A DNA stretch of 64,000 nucleotides, from positions 1 through 64,000 of the forward strand of contig CAZUXY010000020.1 of assembly GCA_964624235.1 (NCBI GenBank), given 5' to 3'. Made by a program: the position numbers and the translations under genes. This DNA is from CAZUXY01 sp964624235 (GTDB taxonomy: Bacteria > Spirochaetota > UBA4802 > UBA5368). Below the pieces are notes generated by a model. It saw only the letters and a list, made by a program, of their open reading frames with translations, was not told the origin of the DNA and searched no databases. Shown one piece after another: positions 31,392-41,650 of this stretch (positions within the stretch are counted from its first letter, which is position 1; every line of letters begins with the position of its first letter).

Positions 31392-31909
31392 TGGTTAAGC
31401 AATATAAAGTTGATGAAGTCGCCAGCCTGATGTCCAGACTGAAGGAAGCCGGGAATATCATTCTTACCAATTACTCCGGTGTAAAGGTTAAGGATTTAAG
31501 TGAACTGAGAAACCGGCTTCGTGAAAAGAATTGTGATTATAAGGTGGTAAAAAACAATCTATTCAAGAGAGCCCTGAAGGAAAGCGGCGCGATTTCCATT
31601 GATGATTATCTCAAGGGTCCCGTTGGCGTAGTCTTTTCCCGGAGTGACCTGACGGAGGCCGCAAAGGTTTTAAAGGCTTTCAATAAGGATCAGGAGAATT
31701 TCACCTTTTCCGTAGGGATCATGGATAATGTGGTATATACTGAAGATCAGATAAAGAGAATCGCGGATCTTCCGACTAAAGAAGTATTGCTTGCCCAGAC
31801 CATGTCGCTCATAAACGGCCCTGCGAGCAAGGTGGCGATCGGGTTAAACCAGATTATGGCTTCAGTGGCGAGGGCTGTAAAAGCTATTGCAGAAAAAAAC
31901 GCTCAATAG
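31391..31909 (+). CDS. rplJ: Large ribosomal subunit protein uL10
   Basis: A 172-residue L10 with NIILTNYSGVKVKDLSELRN, DYKVVKNNLFKRAL and GPVGVVFS; the C-terminal helix (ASVARAVKAIAEK) is the L12-docking part. The tight overlap with rplA leaves no room for the usual separate L10 leader, so L10 control must act elsewhere, if present. Confidence 0.97.
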   Translation: MVKQYKVDEVASLMSRLKEAGNIILTNYSGVKVKDLSELRNRLREKNCDYKVVKNNLFKRALKESGAISIDDYLKGPVGVVFSRSDLTEAAKVLKAFNKDQENFTFSVGIMDNVVYTEDQIKRIADLPTKEVLLAQTMSLINGPASKVAIGLNQIMASVARAVKAIAEKNAQ

Positions 31910-32078
31910 AGGGTTTTGCTGATATAAGGTAAGGGGTAACAGGGGATATTGTGATTCCAGAGTGGTCGGCGAAAAGCTGAACGTAGTGTAATTACAAGAC
32001 TTTCATTTTACCCTTATAGGTTTTTACGGAAATTACCGTATTAACTTGAATAACTTCACTAAGTATAAGGAGTAACAA

Positions 32079-32465
32079 ATGGCTAAATTATCAGTTGCAG
32101 AATTACTGGATGCGATTTCTTCCCTCACGCTAATAGAAGCGTCTGAGCTTGTAAAAGCCATGGAAGAGAAATTCGGTATCTCGGCGGCGGCGCCGGTTGC
32201 AGTGGCTGCCGCAGGTGCGGCGGGGGCCGGTGCGGCTGAAGCGGCGGAAGAAAAAACCGAATTTGATGTAATTCTTACCGGTTTCGGTGACAACAAGATC
32301 AATGTCATTAAAGAGGTCCGTGCGATAACCGGTCTGGGTCTTAAGGAAGCGAAAGATCTCGTCGAAGCGGGCGGAAAAGCGGTAAAAGAAAAAGTTTCGA
32401 AAGACGAAGCTCAGAAAATCAAGGATCAGCTTACCGCGGCCGGAGCGTCGGTTGAGATTAAATAA
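32079..32465 (+). CDS. rplL: Large ribosomal subunit protein bL12 (L7/L12)
   Basis: A 128-residue protein: N-terminal dimerisation helices (LLDAISSLTLIEASELVKAM), an Ala/Gly-rich hinge, and the factor-binding C-terminal domain (EFDVILTGFGDNKINVIKEV, GLGLKEAKDLVEAGGKAVKE). It is separated from rplJ by 169 bases, which hold a small TACGG/CCGTA hairpin (32025-32040) but no gene; AAGGAG precedes the ATG. Confidence 0.98.
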   Translation: MAKLSVAELLDAISSLTLIEASELVKAMEEKFGISAAAPVAVAAAGAAGAGAAEAAEEKTEFDVILTGFGDNKINVIKEVRAITGLGLKEAKDLVEAGGKAVKEKVSKDEAQKIKDQLTAAGASVEIK

Positions 32466-32515
32466 TCGGGTGAGCAAAAACGCAACTTATAAAGATCGAA
32501 AACAACTCATTTTGT

Positions 32516-32590
32516 GACAATAGGTTTGGTTGCCTGGCAGTCAAACCTATTGTCGTCTCGGCTTTCCGTTCGGGAAGACTGAAAAGCCGG
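32516..32590 (+). promoter_or_regulatory. Structured rplL-rpoB spacer (attenuator or processing hairpins)
   Basis: A perfect 13-bp stem GACAATAGGTTTG (32516-32528) / CAAACCTATTGTC (32542-32554) lies 50 bases after rplL. It is followed by a second element in which CGGCTTT (32559-32565) can pair with AAAGCCG (32583-32589), or CTTTCC can pair with GGGAAG (32562-32577). No long T-tract follows. The rest of the 400-base gap holds no supported gene. Confidence 0.65.
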
Positions 32591-32865
32591 TTTATGCGGG
32601 GGATGAAAAAACTGGGAGACGGAGCAGCGGAAAGCGTCTTCCGTAAGTTTAGTGATACCGAAAGGCTTATAATGACTCTCACTTTGTCCGGCGTAAATGG
32701 ATCGCTCCGTATTTCGAAGTGTAACCGAGAGATGACCTTTAGTTGCTATACCTGTTTCACAAGAAGCGATGTACTGTGTAATAATAAAGTATTACCGGCC
32801 TGATCGTTGTAAAGATTAATAGGCATGCCGGTGCAGATCAAATTTTACCAGAGGATACTTTATCC

Positions 32866-35800
32866 ATGCAGAAAGGAAAGAATGTAATAAATTTTGGCAG
32901 GATCAACTCTAAAATAGACCTGCCGAACCTCATTGAAGTCCAGTTGCAGTCATACGAATGGTTCCTCCAGGAAAAGGCCACAGCCTCAAAACGGAAAAAA
33001 CAGGGACTTCAATCGGTCTTTGAGGAGATCTTTCCCATCGAGAGTCCACACGAGGACGTTGTTCTCGAATTTATCGACTATGAAATTGGTTCTGCCAAGT
33101 ATTCTGAAGTTGAGTGCAAAGAGCGTGATGTCACTTATGCCGCTCCGCTCAAGGCCACCATCCGGTTGATAAAAAAGGACAGCATGGAAGTCAGGGAACA
33201 AACCGTATATATGGGAGATATCCCGCTTATGACGCCCCGGGGAACTTTTATAATAAACGGCGCTGAGAGGGTGGTGGTAAACCAGTTGCACCGATCACCC
33301 GGTATATTCTTTTTTTATGAAGAAGCCGAGCGGGCGTATAATGTACGAGTGATACCTGACAGGGGTTCCTGGCTTGAATTTGAAATGGACTCCAAGGGTT
33401 ATCTGGTTGCCCGCATTGATAGAAAAAAGAAATTCTCCATAACCCTGCTCATCAAGGCTCTAGGCTACGAAAACAATGAAGATTTAATCGCGCTTTTCTA
33501 TGATACCAAAACAGTCAGGTTAAGCAGTGAAGAGGCCTATGAAGCCCTGATAGGCAGGAGGGTTGCCAGGGATGTAGTAAGCAAGGATACCGGCGAGGTC
33601 ATAATCGATGCGGGCGGAAGGATAAACATCGACATTATAGACCGGTTGAGGGAAGAAAAAATCAAAGAGGTCAAACTCATAGAATTCCCGAATAACAAGG
33701 ATGATGCCTACCTTTATAATTCACTCGAGAAAGATGAGGCACAGAACGCTGAGGATGCGTTGCTGAAAATTCATTCACTCATGCGGCCAGGTGAACCTTC
33801 CAACATGGAAAACGCGCAGGCCGAGCTAAACCGTCTGTTTTTTAATCCGCGCACGTACAGTCTGGGATCGGTCGGGCGGTATAAGATCAACAGAAAATTC
33901 GGTTTCGATCCCTCGGAATCGACCTCCGACACGCTGACAAAAGATGACATAATATCAACGGTAAAATATCTGCTCTATCTTATAGCCGAAGCGGACGGTT
34001 ACCATGTTGATGATATCGACCACCTGGGAAACAGGAGAGTGAGATCGGTGGGCGAACTTATCATGAACCAGATTAAAATCGGTTTCCAGAGGATGGAGCG
34101 TGTAATAAAAGAAAGGATGACCATTCAGGATCTCGACCTGGTAACACCGCAGGCCCTTATCAGTATAAAACCAATTACCGCGGTCATTAATGAATTTTTC
34201 GGTTCCAGCCAGTTGTCCCAGTTTATGGACCAGACCAATCCGCTGGCTGAATTAACACATAAACGACGTCTTAACGCCCTTGGTCCGGGTGGACTGTCGC
34301 GGGAAAGGGCGGGATTCGAGGTCAGAGATGTACATCCCTCCCATTATGGAAGGATGTGTCCCATCGAGACACCGGAAGGCCCGAATATCGGACTCATTGT
34401 ATCCATGAGCACCTACTCCAGGATCAACGAGTATGGTTTTATGGAAACACCCTATAAGAAAGTGGAGAAAGGCAAACTGACGGATAAAATCGAATACCTC
34501 ACCGCCGATGAAGAGGATAAATATTTTATCGCTCAGGCGAATGCCAGGGTCGATGATTCCGGGAACTTTTACAGAAGTCTGATACCGTGCAGAAACCGCG
34601 GCAACTTCCCTTACAAGAAGCCCAATGAAATTCAGTATATGGACGTTTCTCCCTCCCAGATTTTTTCGGTTTCTACCTGCCTGATCCCCTTTCTGGAGCA
34701 TGATGACGCGAACCGCGCACTTATGGGATCCAACATGCAGAGGCAGGCGGTTCCGTTGCTTACCTCGGAATCACCTCTGGTGGGTACCGGTATTGAATCT
34801 GCGGCGGCCTACGATTCGGGGGTGCTGTGCATCGCTGCACGTTCGGGAGAGGTGACATATGCGGATTCCCGTACGATTAAAATCAAGACCAGTAACGGAG
34901 AAACAGACGAATATCCGCTGCTCAAGTTCAAGAGGACCAACCAGGGCAGCTGTTTCAATCAGACACCCATTGTTACGGCGGGACAAAAAATCAAGGCGGG
35001 GGATGTACTGGCCGACGGACCTGCGACTGATTTCGGACGCATGGCACTGGGTAAGAACGTGCTGGTGGCATTCATGCCATGGATGGGATATAACTTCGAA
35101 GACGCCATACTCATCTCTGAAAGGCTTGTGAAAGACGACACTTTTACTTCAGTGCATGTCGAGCAGTTTGAAATTGAAGCCCGCGAAACAAAACTGGGCC
35201 GCGAGGTTATTACCCGCGATATTCCCAATCTGAGTGAAAAGGCTTTCAGAGATCTGGACGCCGACGGCGTGGTAAGGGTAGGGGCGTATGTGACCCCTGA
35301 CGATATACTGGTAGGCAAGGTAACGCCTAAAGGCGAACAGGACCTGACGCCGGAGTACAAACTGCTCCACTCGATATTCGGCGAAAAGGCCCGAGAAGTA
35401 AGGGATACATCGCTCCGTGTTCCCAACGGTATAGAAGGTATCATTCTTGATGTGAAGCGGTTCTCCAGGGAGAACGGTGATGAACTGGCTCCCGGAGTGG
35501 AAGAACTTGTTAAGGTATATGTTGCGACAAAACGTAAAATATCCGTTGGGGATAAGATGGCTGGACGACATGGGAATAAAGGTGTCATATCCAGGGTAGT
35601 CCCCGAATATGACATGCCTTTCCTTCCCGACGGTACGCCGGTTGATATAGTGCTCAATCCTCTTTCCGTTCCTTCCCGTATGAACCTGGGACAGCTGCTT
35701 GAGACGGAACTGGGGTGGGCGGCGCAGGAACTCGGTCTGATGATTGAAACACCGATTTTCGACGGTGCCACCGAGGCGGATATCAGGGACTATATGAAAA

Positions 35801-36315
35801 AAGCGGGCCTGCCTGAGGATTCAAAACAGGTGCTGCTGGACGGAAGGACCGGGGAACCCTTTGAGAACCGTGTCATGGTGGGCCAAATATACATGATGAA
35901 ACTGGCTCATATGGTGGATGATAAGATCCATGCTCGTTCTACAGGACCTTACTCGCTTGTTACACAGCAGCCTCTGGGAGGAAAAGCACAGTTCGGAGGC
36001 CAGCGGCTGGGTGAAATGGAGGTCTGGGCACTGGAAGCTTACGGGGCTGCCTATACCCTCCAGGAGTTGCTGACGGTAAAATCCGATGACATGCTCGGCA
36101 GGGCGAGAATATATGAAGCGATTGTTAAAGGTATTAATACCACGACACCCGGAATTCCTGAATCTTTCAATGTTCTTATCCAGGAACTCCGTGGACTCGC
36201 TCTGGATGTCAAGATTTACGATGAAAAAGAAAACGAGATCAGCCTGTCTGAATGGAGCGAAGGATTCACCAAGCCGAAGAGGAAGATCAAGATCGATACC
36301 CTGCAGAACATTTAG
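32866..36315 (+). CDS. rpoB: DNA-directed RNA polymerase subunit beta
   Basis: The 1149-residue beta subunit is compact, without the large lineage inserts of Proteobacteria. The rifampicin pocket reads FFGSSQLSQFMDQTNPL then AELTHKRRLNALGPGGL, so the position of E. coli Ser531 is Asn470 here. Other blocks are RCMCP-like GRMCPIETPEGPNIGLI, AFMPWMGYNFEDAI, GDKMAGRHGNKGVIS and the end EAYGAAYTLQELLTVKSDD. It forms the catalytic core with RpoC and the alpha dimer made from rpoA at the far end of this block. Confidence 0.99.
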   Translation: MQKGKNVINFGRINSKIDLPNLIEVQLQSYEWFLQEKATASKRKKQGLQSVFEEIFPIESPHEDVVLEFIDYEIGSAKYSEVECKERDVTYAAPLKATIRLIKKDSMEVREQTVYMGDIPLMTPRGTFIINGAERVVVNQLHRSPGIFFFYEEAERAYNVRVIPDRGSWLEFEMDSKGYLVARIDRKKKFSITLLIKALGYENNEDLIALFYDTKTVRLSSEEAYEALIGRRVARDVVSKDTGEVIIDAGGRINIDIIDRLREEKIKEVKLIEFPNNKDDAYLYNSLEKDEAQNAEDALLKIHSLMRPGEPSNMENAQAELNRLFFNPRTYSLGSVGRYKINRKFGFDPSESTSDTLTKDDIISTVKYLLYLIAEADGYHVDDIDHLGNRRVRSVGELIMNQIKIGFQRMERVIKERMTIQDLDLVTPQALISIKPITAVINEFFGSSQLSQFMDQTNPLAELTHKRRLNALGPGGLSRERAGFEVRDVHPSHYGRMCPIETPEGPNIGLIVSMSTYSRINEYGFMETPYKKVEKGKLTDKIEYLTADEEDKYFIAQANARVDDSGNFYRSLIPCRNRGNFPYKKPNEIQYMDVSPSQIFSVSTCLIPFLEHDDANRALMGSNMQRQAVPLLTSESPLVGTGIESAAAYDSGVLCIAARSGEVTYADSRTIKIKTSNGETDEYPLLKFKRTNQGSCFNQTPIVTAGQKIKAGDVLADGPATDFGRMALGKNVLVAFMPWMGYNFEDAILISERLVKDDTFTSVHVEQFEIEARETKLGREVITRDIPNLSEKAFRDLDADGVVRVGAYVTPDDILVGKVTPKGEQDLTPEYKLLHSIFGEKAREVRDTSLRVPNGIEGIILDVKRFSRENGDELAPGVEELVKVYVATKRKISVGDKMAGRHGNKGVISRVVPEYDMPFLPDGTPVDIVLNPLSVPSRMNLGQLLETELGWAAQELGLMIETPIFDGATEADIRDYMKKAGLPEDSKQVLLDGRTGEPFENRVMVGQIYMMKLAHMVDDKIHARSTGPYSLVTQQPLGGKAQFGGQRLGEMEVWALEAYGAAYTLQELLTVKSDDMLGRARIYEAIVKGINTTTPGIPESFNVLIQELRGLALDVKIYDEKENEISLSEWSEGFTKPKRKIKIDTLQNI

Positions 36316-36371
36316 GGTACCGGATGTTCCGGTTGGATGTTAATTTCAATTGAAAAAATGAAGGGACAATC

Positions 36372-39300
36372 ATGAGGGATTTTAACGATTTTAATTCGAT
36401 TCAGATAAAAATTGCGTCCCCCGATATGATCAGGGAATGGTCGTACGGTGAAGTTAAGAAACCCGAAACCATTAATTACCGTACCCTTAAGCCTGAAAGG
36501 GACGGCCTTTTCTGCGAGAGGATCTTCGGCACTACCAAGGAATGGGAGTGCTACTGCGGTAAGTTTAAATCGATCCGTTACAAGGGTGTCGTTTGTGACC
36601 GTTGCGGTGTCGAGGTCACGCACTATAAGGTGAGAAGGGAAAGGGGCGGACATATCGAACTGGCGTGCCCTGTTGCACATATCTGGTATTACCGTTCGGT
36701 ACCTTCACGCATGGGCTTACTGCTGAACCTGACGGTTAACGCATTAAAATCCATACTGTACTATGAAAAATACATCGTGATAGAACCAGGCGAAGCTGAA
36801 GCCGAGAACGTCAAGAAACTGGATATTCTCGATGAGGAAAGCTTCAATTTATATTATGAAAAATACGGCGACACCTTCATCGCCGATATGGGCGCATCAG
36901 CGGTGAAAGAACTGCTCATGAGGATAGATCTCGATGAAGAGTCGAAACTTCTCAGGGCGGAAATCCTCAACAAGGAAACCAAAGTCGACAAGAAGCTCAT
37001 AAAACGCCTGGAGATCATTGAGGCTTTCAGGGATTCAGGGAACAAGCCGGATTGGATGATACTCGACGTTATTCCCGTAATACCGCCGGAACTGCGTCCC
37101 ATGGTGCAACTGGACGGCGGCAGGTTCGCAACCTCGGATTTAAACGACCTCTATCGCCGTGTGATCAACCGGAACAACCGTCTCAAACGACTCCTTATGC
37201 TCAGGGCTCCTGAAATTATTGTACGCAATGAGAAGAGGATGCTGCAGGAATCGGTCGACGCGCTTTTTGACAACAGCCGCAGAAAGAGGGCAGTGAAAGG
37301 AAAAGGCAACAGACCATTAAAATCACTCTCAGATATGCTCAAGGGGAAACAGGGCCGGTTCCGGCAGAACCTGCTGGGCAAACGTGTCGATTATTCCGGG
37401 CGTTCGGTTATCGTGATCGGTCCTGAACTCAAACTATACCAGTGCGGTCTTCCCAAAAAGATGGCGGTCGAGCTGTTCAAACCCTTCATCATGAAGCGTC
37501 TGGTAGACAAGGATTATGTTCAGAATATCAAATCTGCAAAAAAGATGGTGGAAAATGAAAGGCCTGAAGTATGGGAGGTTCTCGAGGAGGTCATCGCGGA
37601 ACATCCGGTCCTTCTGAACCGTGCGCCGACACTCCATCGACTGGGCATTCAGGCCTTCGAACCGGTTCTGGTTGAGGGTAAAGCAATACGGCTGCATCCG
37701 CTGGTATGTCACGCGTATAACGCCGACTTTGACGGTGATCAGATGGCGGTCCATGTGCCGTTGTCCCCGAGAGCGCAGCTTGAATGCTGGACACTGATGC
37801 TTTCGGCGAACAACCTGTTGTCTCCCGCAAACGGTCAGCCTATAGTAACGCCTACACAGGATATCGTACTCGGTATTTATTACCTTACCTCGGAAATAAG
37901 GAACGGAGCCGGTGAGGGCAAATATTTTGACGATGAAGACGAGCTTATGAGGGTGGTAGACTGCGATTGGGTGAATATCAGGTCTAAAATCAAATTTCTC
38001 ATGGATGGCGAGTTCATTGAAACCACCCCAGGACGAATTATATTCAACAAGCTGATTCCTGAAGATATGCGTTTTCGCAATGAGGTGGTTAACGACAAGA
38101 GACTTTCAAAGATAATCTCCGAGATATTCCAGAAATATGGTTCCACCGCCACTGTAAAGGTCCTCGATGATATTAAAGAAGCCGGATACAAATACGCCAC
38201 CCTCTTTGCTCCGACCATAAGCGTATCCGATATCGTCGTGCCGGGAGTAAAGCGTGAAATTATTGCTGAAGCCGATAAAAAGGTGGAAGAGATTGAGAAT
38301 GAGTACCGCATGGGATACATAACCAACGAAGAACGGTACAACAGGGTGATCAACGTATGGACCAATACCAACGAGGAAATCGCCGATAAAATGTTCGAAG
38401 AACTCTCCGGGAACCAGAGCGGTGATAACCCCGTTTACCTTATGGCCCAGTCAGGCGCTCGGGGTAGCAAACAGCAGATACGTCAGCTGGCCGGAATGCG
38501 CGGACTTATGGCGAAACCGAGCGGAGAAATCATCGATGTTCCCATCCGGGCGAATTTCCGTGAAGGTCTAACGGTGCTGGAATATTTCATTTCCACCAAC
38601 GGGGCGAGAAAAGGTCTGGCGGACACCGCGCTCAAAACCGCCGATGCCGGTTATTTGACCCGGCGTCTGGTAGACATTGCCCAGGATGTAGTAATCACGA
38701 CGGAGGACTGCGGAACGACTATCGGTATTGATGTGGTTCCCATAAAGGAGGGTGACGAGATTATAGAATCCCTCGGTCAGAGAGCGCTTGGCAGGTCGTT
38801 GCTTTACGACCTGATCAATCCCATAAACGGAGAAGTTATCTGCAATGCTGATGAAATCGTAACCGATGAAGTATCGGAAAAAATAGATGAATTAAGCTTT
38901 GACTCCATAGAAATCCGTTCGGTGCTTACCTGTGACGCGCGACATGGTGTTTGCGCGAAATGCTACGGACGAAACCTCGCTACCGCAACAGGGGTGAATA
39001 TCGGAGAGGCCGTGGGCATAATAGCGGCCCAGTCCATTGGCCAGCCAGGTACCCAGCTTACCATGCGTACCTTTCATATAGGAGGGATCGCGTCACGGTC
39101 AGTAGAGGAAAGCGATATTCGCCTGAATTACCCGGTTTTCCTGAAAGATCTGACGTTCAGGACCATTAAAACCGAAGACAAGAAGATCATTTCGGTCAGG
39201 AGGGGATACCTGGTAGTCCAGAGGGTGATCGAGGATATTACCCTCAAAGGCGAAATGGAATTGAAAATTAAAGAAGCCGAGAAGGTATATGCCGGTCAAC

Positions 39301-40571
39301 TCATCGGAAAAAACAAGGAGACCAAAGAAGAACTTAAAGCGAAGAGTGCAGGTATTCTCAAGCAGGAGAAGAAAAGGGTGTATATTCTCGGCGATCCTCA
39401 TTCCATCCCGATAAATGTAGGAACCGAAATATACGCGAAAGAGGGAAAATTTTACGACCGCAATGAGGTTCTGGCGTCATTTGACCCCTGGCTCGAACCG
39501 ATTATATCCGAATCCTCAGGAAAAGTTGATTTCGTTGATATTGAGATCAACAAGAGCCTTCGGGAAGAGATGGACCATCTCACCGGCAATATGAAGAGAA
39601 TCATTGTTGAGTATAAAACGGAGAAACTGCAGCCGAGGATAGATATTTATCCTTCTTCAGGGGAACCGACGACGTACCTTATGCCCAAAGGCGCTCACCT
39701 TATGGTAAATTCCGGAGAGTCGGTTAAAGCGGGTGCGATTCTGGCCAAGATCCCCAGGGAAGTCGAAAAAACCAAAGACATTACCGGAGGTCTACCAAGG
39801 GTAGCCGAGCTTTTCGAGGCCCGTACACCGAAAGATGCCGCCACCCTTTCAGAGCTTGACGGAAAAGTGACCATAGGAGATACCTCTAAAAACCGAAGAA
39901 AAATCATCATAACCGGTGAGGACGGAGTCCAGAAGGAATATACCATACCTGCGTCCAAGTTCCTCAGGGTTCAGGACAGCGACTGGATCAATAAAGGAGA
40001 AAAGATCGATGACGGTCCTATCGATCCTCATGATATACTGAAGATAAAGGGACCTCGGGAATTGCAGAAATTCCTGGTCAATGAAATTCAGGGTGTTTAT
40101 CGTCTGCAGGGAGTTGCGATAAATGATAAACATATAGAAATCATCGTGAGACAGATGCTTCGAAAAGTCAAGATTAGCGAGCCGGGAGATACGTCTTTCG
40201 TTGTGGAGCAGATCATCGATAAATTTGATTTCATCGATGAAAACCAGCGGGTCATCGATGAGGGGGGAAAACCCTCCACCGCTATGCCTGTACTCATGGG
40301 CATTACCAAGGCCGCGCTTAATACCGAGTCTTTCATCTCTGCCGCTTCTTTCCAGGAGACCACACGTGTTCTTACCGACGCGGCGATCAAAGGGAAAGTC
40401 GATCAGTTACGGGGTTTGAAGGAGAATGTGATTATAGGACACCTGATTCCCGCAGGTACCGGGGTCAGGGAATACCGGAAAGTCGATGTGTATCAGGATG
40501 TTGAAGGCGATCTGGAGGGTGTAGCACCTGAAAAGAAGATTGATGCTGAAGAAGTTATTGTGGATCAGTAA
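36372..40571 (+). CDS. rpoC: DNA-directed RNA polymerase subunit beta'
   Basis: The 1399-residue beta' subunit holds the catalytic NADFDGDQMAVH (Mg-binding Asp triad), the N-terminal zinc ribbon (CYCGKFKSIRYKGVVCDRCG), the clamp/rudder part RQNLLGKRVDYSGRSVIVIG, the second zinc site CDARHGVCAKCYG, and the bridge/trigger region QSIGQPGTQLTMRTFHIGG. It follows rpoB after 56 bases. A TTGACA just after its stop may serve the str operon. Confidence 0.99.
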   Translation: MRDFNDFNSIQIKIASPDMIREWSYGEVKKPETINYRTLKPERDGLFCERIFGTTKEWECYCGKFKSIRYKGVVCDRCGVEVTHYKVRRERGGHIELACPVAHIWYYRSVPSRMGLLLNLTVNALKSILYYEKYIVIEPGEAEAENVKKLDILDEESFNLYYEKYGDTFIADMGASAVKELLMRIDLDEESKLLRAEILNKETKVDKKLIKRLEIIEAFRDSGNKPDWMILDVIPVIPPELRPMVQLDGGRFATSDLNDLYRRVINRNNRLKRLLMLRAPEIIVRNEKRMLQESVDALFDNSRRKRAVKGKGNRPLKSLSDMLKGKQGRFRQNLLGKRVDYSGRSVIVIGPELKLYQCGLPKKMAVELFKPFIMKRLVDKDYVQNIKSAKKMVENERPEVWEVLEEVIAEHPVLLNRAPTLHRLGIQAFEPVLVEGKAIRLHPLVCHAYNADFDGDQMAVHVPLSPRAQLECWTLMLSANNLLSPANGQPIVTPTQDIVLGIYYLTSEIRNGAGEGKYFDDEDELMRVVDCDWVNIRSKIKFLMDGEFIETTPGRIIFNKLIPEDMRFRNEVVNDKRLSKIISEIFQKYGSTATVKVLDDIKEAGYKYATLFAPTISVSDIVVPGVKREIIAEADKKVEEIENEYRMGYITNEERYNRVINVWTNTNEEIADKMFEELSGNQSGDNPVYLMAQSGARGSKQQIRQLAGMRGLMAKPSGEIIDVPIRANFREGLTVLEYFISTNGARKGLADTALKTADAGYLTRRLVDIAQDVVITTEDCGTTIGIDVVPIKEGDEIIESLGQRALGRSLLYDLINPINGEVICNADEIVTDEVSEKIDELSFDSIEIRSVLTCDARHGVCAKCYGRNLATATGVNIGEAVGIIAAQSIGQPGTQLTMRTFHIGGIASRSVEESDIRLNYPVFLKDLTFRTIKTEDKKIISVRRGYLVVQRVIEDITLKGEMELKIKEAEKVYAGQLIGKNKETKEELKAKSAGILKQEKKRVYILGDPHSIPINVGTEIYAKEGKFYDRNEVLASFDPWLEPIISESSGKVDFVDIEINKSLREEMDHLTGNMKRIIVEYKTEKLQPRIDIYPSSGEPTTYLMPKGAHLMVNSGESVKAGAILAKIPREVEKTKDITGGLPRVAELFEARTPKDAATLSELDGKVTIGDTSKNRRKIIITGEDGVQKEYTIPASKFLRVQDSDWINKGEKIDDGPIDPHDILKIKGPRELQKFLVNEIQGVYRLQGVAINDKHIEIIVRQMLRKVKISEPGDTSFVVEQIIDKFDFIDENQRVIDEGGKPSTAMPVLMGITKAALNTESFISAASFQETTRVLTDAAIKGKVDQLRGLKENVIIGHLIPAGTGVREYRKVDVYQDVEGDLEGVAPEKKIDAEEVIVDQ

Positions 40572-40577
40572 AAATTC

Positions 40578-40606
40578 TTGACAAAAAAGTGGTGAAAATT
40601 AGAGAG
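40578..40606 (+). promoter_or_regulatory. Possible promoter upstream of rpsL
   Basis: A perfect TTGACA (40578-40583) lies eight bases after the rpoC stop; the best -10 at 16-17 bases (TAGAGA) is poor. It may be a weak internal promoter for the str operon. Confidence 0.3.
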
Positions 40607-40726
40607 TTAAACTTCCTTTTCGGAAATCCCATGACTCCTGGCGTGTTTATCGACTAAACTGCCGTTATGCCGATCAGGATGTGAATACAGCAATACCAGT
40701 GAATTATTTATTCAGAGGATAAAGGA

Positions 40727-41101
40727 ATGCCGACAATAAATCAGTTGATTCGTCTTGGAAGGGAGAAGAAAAGGAAAAAGTCGAAATCTCCCGCTCTTAC
40801 CAACTGTCCGCAGAAAAGAGGTGTGTGTACCAGGGTGATGACGGTTACACCTAAAAAGCCCAATTCCGCATTAAGGAAAGTGGCGAGGGTCAGATTGACC
40901 AACGGTATTGAAGTTACCGCTTATATTCCGGGAATTGGGCACAACCTTCAGGAGCACTCGGCCGTTCTGGTGAGAGGGGGCAGGGTGAAGGACCTTCCGG
41001 GTGTGCGTTATCATATAGTACGTGGGACCCTTGACGCCATGGGAGTTGAGGACCGTAAAAAAGGACGGTCAAAATACGGATCTAAAAGGCCGAAAGCTTA
41101 A
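40727..41101 (+). CDS. rpsL: Small ribosomal subunit protein uS12
   Basis: A 124-residue S12 with PTINQLIRLGREKKRKKSKS, GVCTRVMTVTPKKPNSALRK and VRGGRVKDLPGVRYH. The lysines linked to streptomycin response (PKKPN and GRVKD) are wild type, so streptomycin sensitivity is expected at this site. The Asp of KDLPGV is the usual site of beta-methylthiolation. It is the first gene of the str operon. Confidence 0.99.
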   Translation: MPTINQLIRLGREKKRKKSKSPALTNCPQKRGVCTRVMTVTPKKPNSALRKVARVRLTNGIEVTAYIPGIGHNLQEHSAVLVRGGRVKDLPGVRYHIVRGTLDAMGVEDRKKGRSKYGSKRPKA

Positions 41102-41151
41102 CAAAAATTACATGTAAAGGTTATACTGTTACAGTTATAAAAGAGGAAGCG

Positions 41152-41622
41152 ATGCCGAGAAGAAGAAGACCTATAAAGCGCGAAGTACTCCCCGATCCCA
41201 AGTTCGGGAGTACGCTGGTGACCAAGTTTGTTAACTGTATGATGTACGAAGGGAAGAAAGGAGTTTCTGAAACCAATTTCTACAAGGCGATGGAGATTCT
41301 GGAGCAAAAGGTAAAAAAGGATCCCGTCGAGGTTTTCATACAGGCATTGGAAAATGTTAAACCGGTGGTAGAGGTCAAGTCACGCAGGGTTGGAGGCGCT
41401 ACTTACCAGGTGCCGGTTGAGATACGGCCGGAAAGACGGCAGGCTCTGGGTATACGCTGGTTGATCAGCTATTCCCGGGCCAGGTCGGAAAAGACAATGT
41501 ACCAGAAACTGGCTTCGGAAATTATGGATGCCTATAATAATACCGGGGCCTCTATAAAAAAGAAAGAAGACACTCACAAAATGGCCGAAGCCAACAGGGC
41601 CTTTTCTCATTATAAATTCTAG
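41152..41622 (+). CDS. rpsG: Small ribosomal subunit protein uS7
   Basis: At 156 residues it is standard. PRRRRPIKREVLPDPKFGST, ALENVKPVVEVKSRRVGGAT, YQVPVEIRPERRQALGIRW and KMAEANRAFSHYKF are the family blocks. S7 nucleates the 30S head and, in E. coli, represses the str operon. A terminator-like hairpin lies between it and fusA. Confidence 0.99.
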   Translation: MPRRRRPIKREVLPDPKFGSTLVTKFVNCMMYEGKKGVSETNFYKAMEILEQKVKKDPVEVFIQALENVKPVVEVKSRRVGGATYQVPVEIRPERRQALGIRWLISYSRARSEKTMYQKLASEIMDAYNNTGASIKKKEDTHKMAEANRAFSHYKF

Positions 41623-41650
41623 CAGCAGCCGCAAAAAAGTGGAAAATAAT

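Noticed and set aside
32594..32803. 69-codon plus-strand frame in the rplL-rpoB gap
   Set aside because: No ribosome site and no domain; it overlaps RNA hairpins, so noncoding leader is the better reading.
34959..35771. 270-codon Ser/Thr-rich minus-strand frame inside rpoB
   Set aside because: Antisense shadow of a highly conserved gene; low-complexity composition.
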